Below are positions 55,467-64,000 of a stretch of DNA of 64,000 nucleotides, piece by piece. The stretch comes from Microbulbifer sp. MI-G (GTDB taxonomy: Bacteria > Pseudomonadota > Gammaproteobacteria > Pseudomonadales > Cellvibrionaceae): contig NZ_CP098023.1 in NCBI RefSeq assembly GCF_030440425.1, positions 547,501-611,500 on the forward strand, written 5' to 3'. The position numbers and the translations under genes were made by a program. The notes under the pieces are model-generated. The model made no database searches and was not told where the DNA came from. It worked only from the letters and a program-made list of their open reading frames with translations. Position 1 is the first letter of the stretch; the number at the start of each line of letters is the position of its first letter.

Positions 55467-58049
55467 CTAAATATCTCGGAGGTGTAGGTAAATCGCTTTT
55501 TTTACCAGATCCAGAACGAACATCCACGCAATCATATAGAGCCATACCAGCCCGATCACTGTCCATGGGATCGCTGCTACCAGCCAGCCAAAGCCACACA
55601 TCAATACAGTGAGGGCCTGGGTACCCACTATGGCCACAAGTAATTTTACAGCGGGCAATGGTTTTGCAAAAAAGGCAGCACGGGAGCGAACAATGAATAG
55701 CAGCAAATGCCCACCGGCTACAATCTGCAAAAAAAGCACAGTTTGGACTTGCGCTTTATTGAGTGAAATCCAGGATTGCCAGTGACTGTTCTGCAACCAC
55801 TCCATACCGATCAATAAAAGCCCGAGGGTTTGTGCAATGGAAAACAAACCGATAATAGTTGCGCCAAGCAATAAATGGTGCATATTCCAGTGCACCGGGT
55901 TTTTGGGCAGTAAGGTGTTGTCGTAGGCAATGGTCATAATGGGAATATCGTCCAGCAGGGCCACCAGCACAATCATGATCGGGGTCAGTGGGGGAAAGCC
56001 GAAGAGAATTGTGGCAAAAACCACAACCACCATAATATCCAGGGTCATGGATACACGAAACAGCACATAATTGATAATGCGTTCAAAAATTTTTCGGGCC
56101 TCGTCGATGGCATCGATCACTGTAGAGAGGCCCGGGGCAGTCAGGATAATGGCCGCGGCGGCTTGGGCTGCGTCCGTGGCGCCACTCACGGCAATGCCGC
56201 AGTCGGCCTGTTTTAGGGCGGGTGCGTCATTGACGCCGTCTCCTGTCATGGCCACCTGGTGACCGCGCCCCTGCAGTGCTTTGACAATGGCGTATTTATG
56301 TTCGGGGAACACCCTGCCAAAACCATCGGCGCGCTCCACACAGTCGACCACCCGCTTTGGCAGGTGATCCATATTTTTTGTATGGGCGAAAACCTCTCCG
56401 GCGGCGAGAATGTTTTGACCAATCCCCACTTGCGCAGCGATTTCTTTGCCGATGGCAACATCGTCGCCAGTGATCATTTTTACCTGCAGGCCGTGACTCC
56501 GGGCGCGGCTGATGGTTTGTTTCGAGTCATCCCGCGGGGGGTCTTCCAGGGGCAGAATGCCCAGGAAAGACCAGTGTTCGCCATCGTTGCTGCTTGCCAC
56601 TGCCAGCGCGCGCAGGCCGCGGGCAGCCAGCTTCTGGACACAGGCCGAAGCCCTCCCGGCCCTGTTGCCACTGAGCTTACACAGCGTTATTACGGCCTGG
56701 GGCGCGCCCTTACAAAAGAACCGGCTGTTCCCCTTTGGATCAGTGACCCGGGCTTGAGCGTATTTTGTCACTGGGTCGAAGGGCGTGAATTCCTGCAACC
56801 GATAGTTGCTGAGCGGGCGCTTGTCCACAAGACCGGCGAGTATGGCCCGGTCTATCGGGTCGGTGGAGCCGGCTTCGCAGGCAATGGCTGCAGCGAGGAT
56901 CAGGGAGGCCTCGTCTTTTGCGGCAAATAGCTGGGGGCTGTGCAGGCTCAGTTGGTTTTTTGTCAGTGTACCGGTTTTATCAGTGCACAGTATGTCTACC
57001 CCGGCCAATTCTTCAATGGACTCCAGGCGCGAGACGATGGCTTTCTTGCGCGACAGTGCCAGGGCGCCCAGGGCGTTGGTGACGGTAATAACCGAGGGCA
57101 TGGCCACGGGTATGGAGGCGATCAGCAGTACCAGCACCGTACGCAGGATATTGACAAGGTCAGACCAGCGCCAGTCCGCTGCCAACACAACATCCCGGTA
57201 CAGCAGTGTACCCACCAGCAGAAGGGCCAGTAGCAGGCACAATACAATCAGGAAGTCGCCAATGCGGGTGACGGCTTTTTGCGAATGGGAAATGCCCCGG
57301 CCGGCACTGGCGACCAGCTTGGCGGTGCGGCCAAAAAAAGTATTCGCGCCGGTGCCGATGGCAACCGCGACCATTTCCCCGCGCTTGGCAATACTGCTGG
57401 AGTAGCCTATATCCCCCACTGTCTTGTCTACCGGCAAAGACTCCCCGGTGAGAGCGGCCTGATCAATACTGATGGACTTGCCGCTGATAAAACGCACATC
57501 GGCAGGCACGATCTGTCCCAGCTTGATACGCAGAATATCGCCGGGCACCACGGCGGAGGCGGGCAGGGTTTTGTATTCCCCATCACGTAAAATCTCAGCC
57601 TCTGGCGCCATGCTGGCTTTCAGGGCGGCGAGGGCGCTGGAGGCTTTATATTCCTGCCAAAAGCCTACCGCCGCATTGTAGAGTAACAGTGCCACAATAA
57701 TGGCGAAGTCCGGCCAATGACCGATAAGGGCAGACAGTGCAGCGGCGGCCTCAATCATCCAGGGGATGGGTCCCCAGAAAAAACGCAGTAACCTTAAAAG
57801 GGCGCTCTTTTCTTTTTCCCGGATTGCATTGGGCCCGTATCGCTTGAGTCTCGCTTCTGCTTCAGATTGCGCCAGCCCTTCGGGGGAGGTATTGAGTGCG
57901 GTGAAAACGACGTCAGGTGCCGCTGTCTGCAAGTCCACCCGGGTACCGCCAGATAGAGCGGCGGTGGCTTTGCTGTGGTTGTGAGCGGAGCCCGGTTGAG
58001 GCACGTGTAGATTCCCGCTGGTGGCCAGGTCTGTGGTGATCGGCAGCAA
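55467..58049 (-). CDS. P-type proton ATPase (plasma-membrane type, P3A)
   Basis: The 860-residue protein has an N-terminal extension, then actuator TGES (201-204), the phosphorylation loop CTDKTGTLT (Asp357), GDGVNDAPALK near 607 and about ten transmembrane helices. GQIVPADVRFISG, the long C-terminal membrane part and the PPLTPIMIVLVALLDDIPIMTIAYDN region match plant and fungal H+-ATPases and their bacterial relatives. It pumps protons outward at the expense of ATP. The start used is TTG; a GTG 16 codons later is an alternative. The PPK2 gene follows. Confidence 0.9.
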   Translation of the reverse strand: MLPITTDLATSGNLHVPQPGSAHNHSKATAALSGGTRVDLQTAAPDVVFTALNTSPEGLAQSEAEARLKRYGPNAIREKEKSALLRLLRFFWGPIPWMIEAAAALSALIGHWPDFAIIVALLLYNAAVGFWQEYKASSALAALKASMAPEAEILRDGEYKTLPASAVVPGDILRIKLGQIVPADVRFISGKSISIDQAALTGESLPVDKTVGDIGYSSSIAKRGEMVAVAIGTGANTFFGRTAKLVASAGRGISHSQKAVTRIGDFLIVLCLLLALLLVGTLLYRDVVLAADWRWSDLVNILRTVLVLLIASIPVAMPSVITVTNALGALALSRKKAIVSRLESIEELAGVDILCTDKTGTLTKNQLSLHSPQLFAAKDEASLILAAAIACEAGSTDPIDRAILAGLVDKRPLSNYRLQEFTPFDPVTKYAQARVTDPKGNSRFFCKGAPQAVITLCKLSGNRAGRASACVQKLAARGLRALAVASSNDGEHWSFLGILPLEDPPRDDSKQTISRARSHGLQVKMITGDDVAIGKEIAAQVGIGQNILAAGEVFAHTKNMDHLPKRVVDCVERADGFGRVFPEHKYAIVKALQGRGHQVAMTGDGVNDAPALKQADCGIAVSGATDAAQAAAAIILTAPGLSTVIDAIDEARKIFERIINYVLFRVSMTLDIMVVVVFATILFGFPPLTPIMIVLVALLDDIPIMTIAYDNTLLPKNPVHWNMHHLLLGATIIGLFSIAQTLGLLLIGMEWLQNSHWQSWISLNKAQVQTVLFLQIVAGGHLLLFIVRSRAAFFAKPLPAVKLLVAIVGTQALTVLMCGFGWLVAAIPWTVIGLVWLYMIAWMFVLDLVKKAIYLHLRDI

Positions 58050-58359
58050 TGACCTACCGGTTGAACGTCGCTACTTCAAGGCTTAAATCTAGCAGTTTGC
58101 GCCAGGCGGAATGTTGTAAATCATGCCGACAAAATTGTGCCTAAGCTCATCCGGATACCCAGCAGAGATACCGCCCACACGCCTTGAGGCAGCGCTGCGG
58201 GCATAAAAAGGCCGGCACTGGACCGGCGAGAAGGCAGACATCGAGAGGATAAGATGACGTTGCAGAGAGAGAAGAATAAACACGCAATATCAGGGAACCC
58301 CGGTATTGCTTGTGTAGATAGAAAAGGCCGCCGCAGTGTGTTGCCGGTTGGTCCAACAC
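58050..58359. other. Intergenic, no gene seen
   Basis: About 310 bases with the ATPase promoter on the left strand. No hairpin or box recognised. Confidence 0.4.
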
Positions 58360-60018
58360 CTATGGGCTTTCAGTTCCTGTTTCCCCGCGCAGAACACAGG
58401 CTCCGGCGGGCATCAGGGTCAGGACATTTGCGCTGCAGGCATTGCGAAATAGGCTCGGGGTAATATCTTCAGCGTTGGCAAATGCCGCTGGCAGCGTAAA
58501 GGTCTCGGGGGTTGTTCCCAGGTTCAGGGCCACCAGGTACGCCTCGTGCGCCGTGCGCCGCAAAAATACCAGCAGCTCGTTGCCGGTAGGCACCACTTCC
58601 TGCGCTGCCGTGGCCAGGGATTGCGGCAATTGGCGGTGCCATTGGATCAGGGTGCGGAATTGGTTGAGCATGGAGTGCTGGTTGTCCTCCTGCTGACTGA
58701 TGGCGAGCAGGCGATGCTCCTTGGGGATCGGCAGCCAGGGCTTGCGGGTGGAAAAGCCGGCATATTGGTCGCCCCCGTCTACCCAGGGCATGGGTGTGCG
58801 GCATCCGTCACGCCCCTTGAATTCCGGCCACAGGTTGATGCCGTAGGGGTCCACCAGGTCTTCAAAGGCGATATCCACCTCTGAGAGGCCCAGTTCTTCG
58901 CCCTGGTACAGGCACACACTACCGCGCAGTGTCAATTGCAAAAGCAAAAACAACGGTGCCCGTGCTTGGGCCAGTTCGTCGCTCAGGCCCCGATTCCAGC
59001 GGGAAATGGAGCGGGGTACATCGTGATTGCCAACAGACCAGCAGGGCCAGCCCTTTTCGATGACCTCGCGGTTATTCTCCAGGGTGTCGCGCAGGAACTG
59101 GGCGCTGCAGTCTTCGCTCAGCAGATCGAAGGAATAGGCCATATTCAGGCGATTGTGCGTGGTGTATTCCGCCATGATTCTTTGCGTGTTGTCATCCCCC
59201 ACTTCACCCATGGTCACGGTTCCGGGGTATTGATCCATCAACTGGCGTATACGCTGCAGGAACTGCCGATTTTCCGGTTGGGATTTGTCGTTTATGTGCC
59301 ATTGGTAATCGTAGTGATTGACAGGGGGGAGGCCCTGATCGTCGAGTTTGAGCGGGCGCGCAGGATTGTCGTCGAGGGCCTGTTGGTGGAAGATAAAATT
59401 CACTGCGTCCAGGCGGAATCCGTCCACACCGCGATCCAGCCAGAATTGCATATCGGCGAGCAGTTGCGCCTGTACTTCGCGGTTATGCACATTCAGATCA
59501 GGTTGCGCTTTGAGAAAATTGGCCAGGTAGTATTGGCGGCGGCGGGTGCACCAGTGCCAGGAGCCGCCGCCGAATACGGAGACCCAGTTATTGGGCGGGT
59601 TGCCGTCTGGTTTCGGGTCCGCCCATACATACCAGTCGGCCCTGGGGTTGTCGCGGCTGGATCGGCTCTCCCGAAACCAGGGGTGCTGATCCGAGGTGTG
59701 GCTCAGGATCTGGTCGATAATGATTTTCAGGCTGCGCTGGTGCGCTGCATCGATCAGTTGGTCAAAATCCCCCAGACTGCCGAAGAGTGGGTCCACATCG
59801 CGGTAATTTGCCACATCATAGCCAAAATCCACCATGGGGGACGGAAAAAAGGGAGAGATCCAGATGGCATCCACACCGAGGGATTTCACGTAATCCAGTT
59901 TTTGCGTGATACCCGGGATATCGCCGATACCATCACCATTGGTGTCGCAGAAGCTGCGTGGATATATCTGGTAAATAACACTGTTGCGCCACCATTCGGT
60001 GCTGTTGCCGGCCATCAA
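58360..60018 (-). CDS. GH13-family alpha-glucosidase, cytoplasmic
   Basis: The 552-residue protein has no signal peptide. GH13 motifs are the calcium-site-like DTNGDGIGDIPGI near 25, the nucleophile in GFRLDAVNF (Asp204), the acid/base in MGEVGDD (Glu272), and GNHDVPR near 335. The subfamily with the GFRLDAVNF-HHQ.L.DNP pattern is oligosaccharide alpha-glucosidases (GH13_23-like) active on maltose and related disaccharides. It lies downstream of malT with a perfect MalT box between them. Confidence 0.93.
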   Translation of the reverse strand: MMAGNSTEWWRNSVIYQIYPRSFCDTNGDGIGDIPGITQKLDYVKSLGVDAIWISPFFPSPMVDFGYDVANYRDVDPLFGSLGDFDQLIDAAHQRSLKIIIDQILSHTSDQHPWFRESRSSRDNPRADWYVWADPKPDGNPPNNWVSVFGGGSWHWCTRRRQYYLANFLKAQPDLNVHNREVQAQLLADMQFWLDRGVDGFRLDAVNFIFHQQALDDNPARPLKLDDQGLPPVNHYDYQWHINDKSQPENRQFLQRIRQLMDQYPGTVTMGEVGDDNTQRIMAEYTTHNRLNMAYSFDLLSEDCSAQFLRDTLENNREVIEKGWPCWSVGNHDVPRSISRWNRGLSDELAQARAPLFLLLQLTLRGSVCLYQGEELGLSEVDIAFEDLVDPYGINLWPEFKGRDGCRTPMPWVDGGDQYAGFSTRKPWLPIPKEHRLLAISQQEDNQHSMLNQFRTLIQWHRQLPQSLATAAQEVVPTGNELLVFLRRTAHEAYLVALNLGTTPETFTLPAAFANAEDITPSLFRNACSANVLTLMPAGACVLRGETGTESP

Positions 60019-60104
60019 TTACTGCCCTGTTGCATTATTCGGAGTGTGGGACTGGCCCACCCTGATAAGGATGGCATGAGTATGGGGGAGTGAAGCGCGG
60101 GCTT

Positions 60105-60114
60105 CCTCCTCCCC
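60105..60114 (-). promoter_or_regulatory. MalT box upstream of the alpha-glucosidase
   Basis: The minus strand reads GGGGAGGAGG, an exact match to the MalT consensus GGGGA(T/G)GAGG, 87 bases before the alpha-glucosidase start and in the same direction. Further G-rich partial matches occur at 60085 and 60121 on the plus strand. MalT usually binds two or three such boxes cooperatively. Confidence 0.7.
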
Positions 60115-60167
60115 ATGCAGGGGGGAGAGGGGGCGGCGGGCCGCACGCCAGGGGGGTGCATCCGTGG

Positions 60168-62882
60168 CTAGGGACGATCCTGCACAGAGCGCAGCATACG
60201 CTCAGCTAGGGCGATGGCTTCCTGGCGGTCTTTTACATCCAGCTTCTGGTAGAGACTGCGAATATGGGTCTTGATGGTGCTGGGGGCCACCTTGAAATGG
60301 CGTGCGATGCGTTCATTGGACAGGCCGGAGTGAATGGCGTTGAGCACCTGCCACTCCCGCGGGGTCAGTGGCGAGTGGCGCAGGAAATCCGGCACCGCAT
60401 CGCTGGCGAGGATCTCGCGAATAATGGTGTCGTCCAGCTCGATCCGAATACCGCCATCCAGTTCTGGTTGTCTCTGGGCTATGCGAATCAAAGTCTGGGC
60501 CTGGCCGGCCTCCGCTTCGTCCAGACCGTGTTCCAGGGCGGTTTTGAGGATCACGATCAAGGGTTTGCCGATTTGCAGGAAGCTCGCGCGGAAATCTCGC
60601 CCAGCCGCCAGTTGCAGCGCTTCGGTGATCGCTGCCAGGGCATCCCCCTGTTGTCCGCGCAGCCACAATAGGTGTGATTCCAGCACCCGGTTGCGCAGGT
60701 GGTCGGTCACCAGCCCGCACGCTCCCGCCACCTGCTGCAGGCGGCCCAGTAGCCGGCAGGCATCGGACCAGCGCTGCAGCTCGATCAGGGCGCGCACATG
60801 GTTGCGTCCGTGACACTGTTCAAAGTGGTTGCAGGGCTTGTCCACCACCGGTGCGGCCTGCTCCAGCCAGGCTGCGATGGCCTGCTGGTTGCCGAGGGCG
60901 CGCCAGGTGCGGATGCGGGTGGCGTCGGCGTTGGCAATCCAGTCCCGGTGGTAGCGTCCATCTGAGAGCAGGCCCTCAATGCGGTCGAGCCATTCCAGGG
61001 ATTCCTCTTTCTCCCCGCGGGCCTGGGCGATTTTCAATAATAGCGTGTACTCCGGCAGCAGCGAGTGTTCACCCACCTTACGATTGATCTGCATACCGCG
61101 GCGGGCGGACTGTTCGGCGCCCTCCAGGTCGCCGCATTCCCACTGCAACTGGCCGTGCAGGCGATAGACAAACTCGGAGATAGGCAGGCTGGAAAGGTGA
61201 TTTTTCAACACCAGGTGATGCACCTTCCGCTGCAGGGAAGCTGCCTTGTTCAGCAGGCCCTGGGCGAAGGCGATCTCGGCTTGCTGGCAGATGGCCCAGG
61301 CGGCACTGGGTGTGTCTTTCTCGACGATGGCAAGGGCTTCAACCTCCTGCATATGGGTATTGGCCTGATCCAGAGCGCCCAGACAAAAGCTGGTTTCGCC
61401 GGTAACCAGCAGCGCCGAGATGCGTTCACCGGATTGCTCACGGTGCAGCAACGCCAGGGCAGCCTCGGCGTACTCCTTGGCTTGCAGTGTCTGGCCCCGG
61501 GCAATGGCAACCTGGGCGCGCATGGTGGCAAAGGCGCCTTCGTACTGGTGCCACTGCTGTGGGTCCTGGCGCTGCAGCCGGCTCTCGGCGGCGGCCAGTT
61601 GCTTTTCGCATTGGTCGTATTCAAAGTTTTCCCACGCCATTTTCACGGAGAGCAGGGTAAAGCGGGCGCTCTGCTCAAGCACCTCGGCTCCCAGCCATTC
61701 CAGGCATGCGCGCAGAAGCGGGGACTGGCCACTGCGCAGCAGCTGCTCCCCCTGCGCGTCCAGCAATTTCAGCAGTCGCTCGCGGTGCTCACCGGCGAGG
61801 GCGTGGCGCAGGGCCTCCACTGGTTGGCCCAGCACCTGCCAGGTGTCACAGGCGATACTGTGTAACTCCAGCAGCAGGTCGCGGTCGCTGAGCTGACGCT
61901 GTAAAAAGCGCGCGAATACCGGGTGAAAGCGAAACCATTGGCGGCTGGAATCCTGGGCTTGCAAAAAAAGGCCGCGCCGTGCCGCTGCCTCCAGTAGTTG
62001 CTGGCCGTCGGCCTGGCCGCTCAGGCGCTCTGCCAGGCGGGCATTGACGCGGGTGAGAATTGAGGTGCGGGCAAGCAGGTCGCGCATTCGTGGTTCCAAG
62101 CGCTCCAGCACCTCTTCGGCGAGGTAGTCGAGGATATGGCTGTGGCCCCGTTCCAGTTCCGCCAGGTAGCGGTCCACTTCAGCGCGGTTGCGCACCGAAA
62201 GGGTGAACAGCTGGACCGCCGGTGGCCAGCCTTCACTCAGTTGGTGTAATTGGGCGGCGCGGTCGGCATCGAGCGCAAACGGCAGGCGCTGCTCCAGCAG
62301 GCGTGCAATTTCCTCAATGCTGAGAGCCAGTTCATCGCTGCCCAGCTCCAGCAGCCGCCCCTGCACCCGCAGGGTGGCGAGGCCCAGGGGCGGCTGGCTG
62401 CGGCTGGTGATCACTATGCCGATACCGGCGGGGGCGTGGCGCAGTAAAAACCGGGTTGTGTCGTGTATCGCCTGGTTGTCGATCTGGTGATAGTCGTCCA
62501 GCACGATGCGCAGTTCGCTGGGGAGACCGCGCAGTTCCGCGAGCAGGTGACTGATAATGGCAGCCGGGTCCGGACATTGGGGGGCCTGTAGCAGCCGGTG
62601 GGTGCGGGGTATGCCGTTGCCGGTTGCACGGTGCACGCTCTCCACCAGATAACGGCAGAACTGGTTCGGTTCATTATCGCTGGTATCCAGGGCATACCAG
62701 GCTACCGGATTGTCCTGGGTCGAGGCCCAGGCAGAAATCAGGGTGGTCTTGCCATAGCCTGCAGGCGCGGTGACCAGTAGCAGCTGGTCACTGTGGCAGC
62801 CCTTGAGTAATGACAGCAGGCGCGGGCGGGCCAGGGTGTGCTCGGGGCAGTCCGGCAGGCTGTACTTGGAGGTTAATAACAT
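60168..62882 (-). CDS. malT: MalT-like transcriptional activator (STAND ATPase, LuxR-type)
   Basis: From the ATG at 62882 the protein has 904 residues, against 901 in E. coli MalT. An N-terminal NTPase domain with Walker A TAPAGYGKTT (38-47) and DDYHQIDN as Walker B near 130 is followed by a long helical TPR-like sensor region. The C terminus is a LuxR-type helix-turn-helix (LTPREWQVLNAIHSGLSNERIARHF, then STIKTHIRSLYQKLDV). E. coli MalT responds to maltotriose and ATP. The longer frame to 63050 is not supported. The target genes here are probably the adjacent alpha-glucosidase and the 33-39 kb locus. Confidence 0.9.
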   Translation of the reverse strand: MLLTSKYSLPDCPEHTLARPRLLSLLKGCHSDQLLLVTAPAGYGKTTLISAWASTQDNPVAWYALDTSDNEPNQFCRYLVESVHRATGNGIPRTHRLLQAPQCPDPAAIISHLLAELRGLPSELRIVLDDYHQIDNQAIHDTTRFLLRHAPAGIGIVITSRSQPPLGLATLRVQGRLLELGSDELALSIEEIARLLEQRLPFALDADRAAQLHQLSEGWPPAVQLFTLSVRNRAEVDRYLAELERGHSHILDYLAEEVLERLEPRMRDLLARTSILTRVNARLAERLSGQADGQQLLEAAARRGLFLQAQDSSRQWFRFHPVFARFLQRQLSDRDLLLELHSIACDTWQVLGQPVEALRHALAGEHRERLLKLLDAQGEQLLRSGQSPLLRACLEWLGAEVLEQSARFTLLSVKMAWENFEYDQCEKQLAAAESRLQRQDPQQWHQYEGAFATMRAQVAIARGQTLQAKEYAEAALALLHREQSGERISALLVTGETSFCLGALDQANTHMQEVEALAIVEKDTPSAAWAICQQAEIAFAQGLLNKAASLQRKVHHLVLKNHLSSLPISEFVYRLHGQLQWECGDLEGAEQSARRGMQINRKVGEHSLLPEYTLLLKIAQARGEKEESLEWLDRIEGLLSDGRYHRDWIANADATRIRTWRALGNQQAIAAWLEQAAPVVDKPCNHFEQCHGRNHVRALIELQRWSDACRLLGRLQQVAGACGLVTDHLRNRVLESHLLWLRGQQGDALAAITEALQLAAGRDFRASFLQIGKPLIVILKTALEHGLDEAEAGQAQTLIRIAQRQPELDGGIRIELDDTIIREILASDAVPDFLRHSPLTPREWQVLNAIHSGLSNERIARHFKVAPSTIKTHIRSLYQKLDVKDRQEAIALAERMLRSVQDRP

Positions 62883-63124
62883 CGCTGCAGGAGAAGGTAT
62901 TCTGAATGAATGATTTTTATACAGGACTATTATGCACCAGCGGAGCCTTATTGTGACAGGGTTGAAATAAGCGCAAGAGTTGTAGGCAGTTGGTGGACTC
63001 AGTTCGAATAAGGGTGGCGCGGACTTTGCTTGGGGCAGTATATTACCCATTGGATCGGATCAAAGGGTAAGGGCGCAAGGTGGTTTTGATGCCACCTCAA
63101 CAACAAGAATAAGAAGAGGCAAAC

Positions 63125-64000
63125 ATGGCCGAAATTGTGGTCCTGGCCGCCGCCGGCATGGGGGCTGTCCACAGGGACTTTGCAAAGCCGCTTTTCTCCG
63201 CTGTACAGAGTGCGCTGGGTAATGACTGGTCGCGCTTGCACTGCGATTCACTGCCCGGTTTGGAGGCGTTTCACAGCAATATTGAACGGGTGTTCGAAGG
63301 CATGCAAAAGCGCGATTTGGATGGTCTGCGTGCCCGCAAATTTCTGCTCTACGGCATGGCCCAGAGCGCGGCGCAGCTGGAAGATATCCGGCAGCGCGAG
63401 GGCATGTACGAGCGCGGTCAGGGCGCGATTTATAGCGCACTGCAACGGGCTGCCGCTGTCGCCGGAGACGGGGCTCCGGTGGTACTTTTGAGCCACTCGG
63501 TGGGATGTATCACGCTCTCCAACTATTTGTGGGATGCGCAGCGTTCCAGTGTGAACCATGGTATCTGGCGCGATGGAGGCCCCGGCGGTGTGCGCAGAGG
63601 CTCTTCCCGCGAGCGCTTTTTACGCCTGAAGACACTCAGTCACTGGTATACCCTGGGGGCTACCAATCCCCTTTGGTGTGCGGGCAAAGCGCGCGAGCAG
63701 ATTCAGGCAGTGACGTCCAATTCCCGCGGCTACCTCTTTCGCTGGAAGAATTTCTATCATCCGGACGATCTGTTTGGCTGGCCTCTGAAGCCCCTGAGCC
63801 CCACCTACAAACAGGCGGTGTACCGGGATTATGAAACCAGCCCGCTCAGTGATCACCGTGCCATCGGGGCGGGCCCCCAGGTGCTGCCACCAGAGGATTA
63901 CTGGTGTAACGAGCGGGTGTGGGAACAGTTGATCGGGGATCTGCGCACACTGCTCAAGAGTGGTCGCCAGAGGGCTTTGGTGCGCACGGAGCGATCCAGC
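63125..64000 (+). CDS. Alpha/beta-hydrolase-like protein, 3' end outside window
   Basis: A plus-strand frame runs unbroken for 292 codons from ATG 63125 to the end of the window. AAGAAGAGGC precedes the ATG. The start MAEIVVLAAAGMGAVHRDFAKPL and the central VVLLSHSVGCITLSNYLWD (nucleophile elbow SHSVG) indicate a serine-hydrolase fold; the later SPLSDHRAIG may hold the His. No signal peptide is seen. Divergent from malT, with about 240 bases between the starts. The family was not named with confidence. Confidence 0.75.
   Translation, partial: MAEIVVLAAAGMGAVHRDFAKPLFSAVQSALGNDWSRLHCDSLPGLEAFHSNIERVFEGMQKRDLDGLRARKFLLYGMAQSAAQLEDIRQREGMYERGQGAIYSALQRAAAVAGDGAPVVLLSHSVGCITLSNYLWDAQRSSVNHGIWRDGGPGGVRRGSSRERFLRLKTLSHWYTLGATNPLWCAGKAREQIQAVTSNSRGYLFRWKNFYHPDDLFGWPLKPLSPTYKQAVYRDYETSPLSDHRAIGAGPQVLPPEDYWCNERVWEQLIGDLRTLLKSGRQRALVRTERSS

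Noticed and set aside
58936..60093. 385-codon plus-strand open frame
   Set aside because: It is antisense to the GH13 alpha-glucosidase, whose catalytic motifs are intact on the other strand.

Overview
The window looks like a chromosome segment of a marine, polysaccharide-degrading gammaproteobacterium, most likely of the Microbulbifer/Cellvibrionales group. The rRNA type, the pgk-fba pair, an RF3 gene, UspE and a MalT regulon next to extracellular glycosidases all fit. The genus is an inference from gene content; no search was run.

Layout. 0-2.8 kb: 3' part of a 23S rRNA gene, 5S rRNA and tandem terminators. 2.8-6.2 kb: phosphoglycerate kinase, class II fructose-bisphosphate aldolase and an alpha/beta hydrolase. 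6.6-17.8 kb: housekeeping and envelope genes (macro domain, diguanylate cyclase, VIT-type metal transporter, DUF885 and M28 peptidases, TSUP permease, acyltransferase, prfC). 17.8-28 kb: a gene-poor stretch with a decayed membrane-protein gene, a PadR/HAAS/phosphatase operon, a DUF3857 transglutaminase-like protein, DUF3014 and DUF3500 proteins, and uspE. 28-33 kb: an AT-rich accessory stretch of single small genes, all on the minus strand, interspersed with gene remnants, one of them a truncated signal peptidase I. 33-41.7 kb: a maltodextrin locus (lipoprotein GH13 amylase, GH31 alpha-glucosidase, divergent sugar MFS), a sodium:alanine symporter and an L,D-transpeptidase.

42.4-50.6 kb is the standout. 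An AT-rich island holds a microviridin-type graspetide precursor with a double-glycine leader, two ATP-grasp ligases, and then an HlyD adaptor and an ABC exporter with an intact C39 leader-peptidase domain. A hairpin followed by a T-tract separates the precursor from the ligases. The island is bracketed by two diverged direct repeats (42437-42703 and 46291-46556); the left copy is a broken 5' fragment of the HlyD gene. A heavily mutated IS5-family transposase lies between the left repeat and the precursor. A complete IS5-family element has inserted into the last codons of the exporter gene, so its inverted repeat now supplies the exporter's C terminus and stop codon.

50.7-54.5 kb: a MerR-family regulator with two matching 19-bp-spacer operator/promoters, one before a divergent MFS exporter and one before a cupin gene, then an esterase. 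54.5-58 kb: a PPK2-type polyphosphate kinase paired with a P-type proton ATPase. 58.4-62.9 kb: a cytoplasmic alpha-glucosidase and MalT, with a perfect MalT box between them; this probably controls the 33-39 kb maltodextrin locus too. The window ends inside a divergent serine-hydrolase-like gene.
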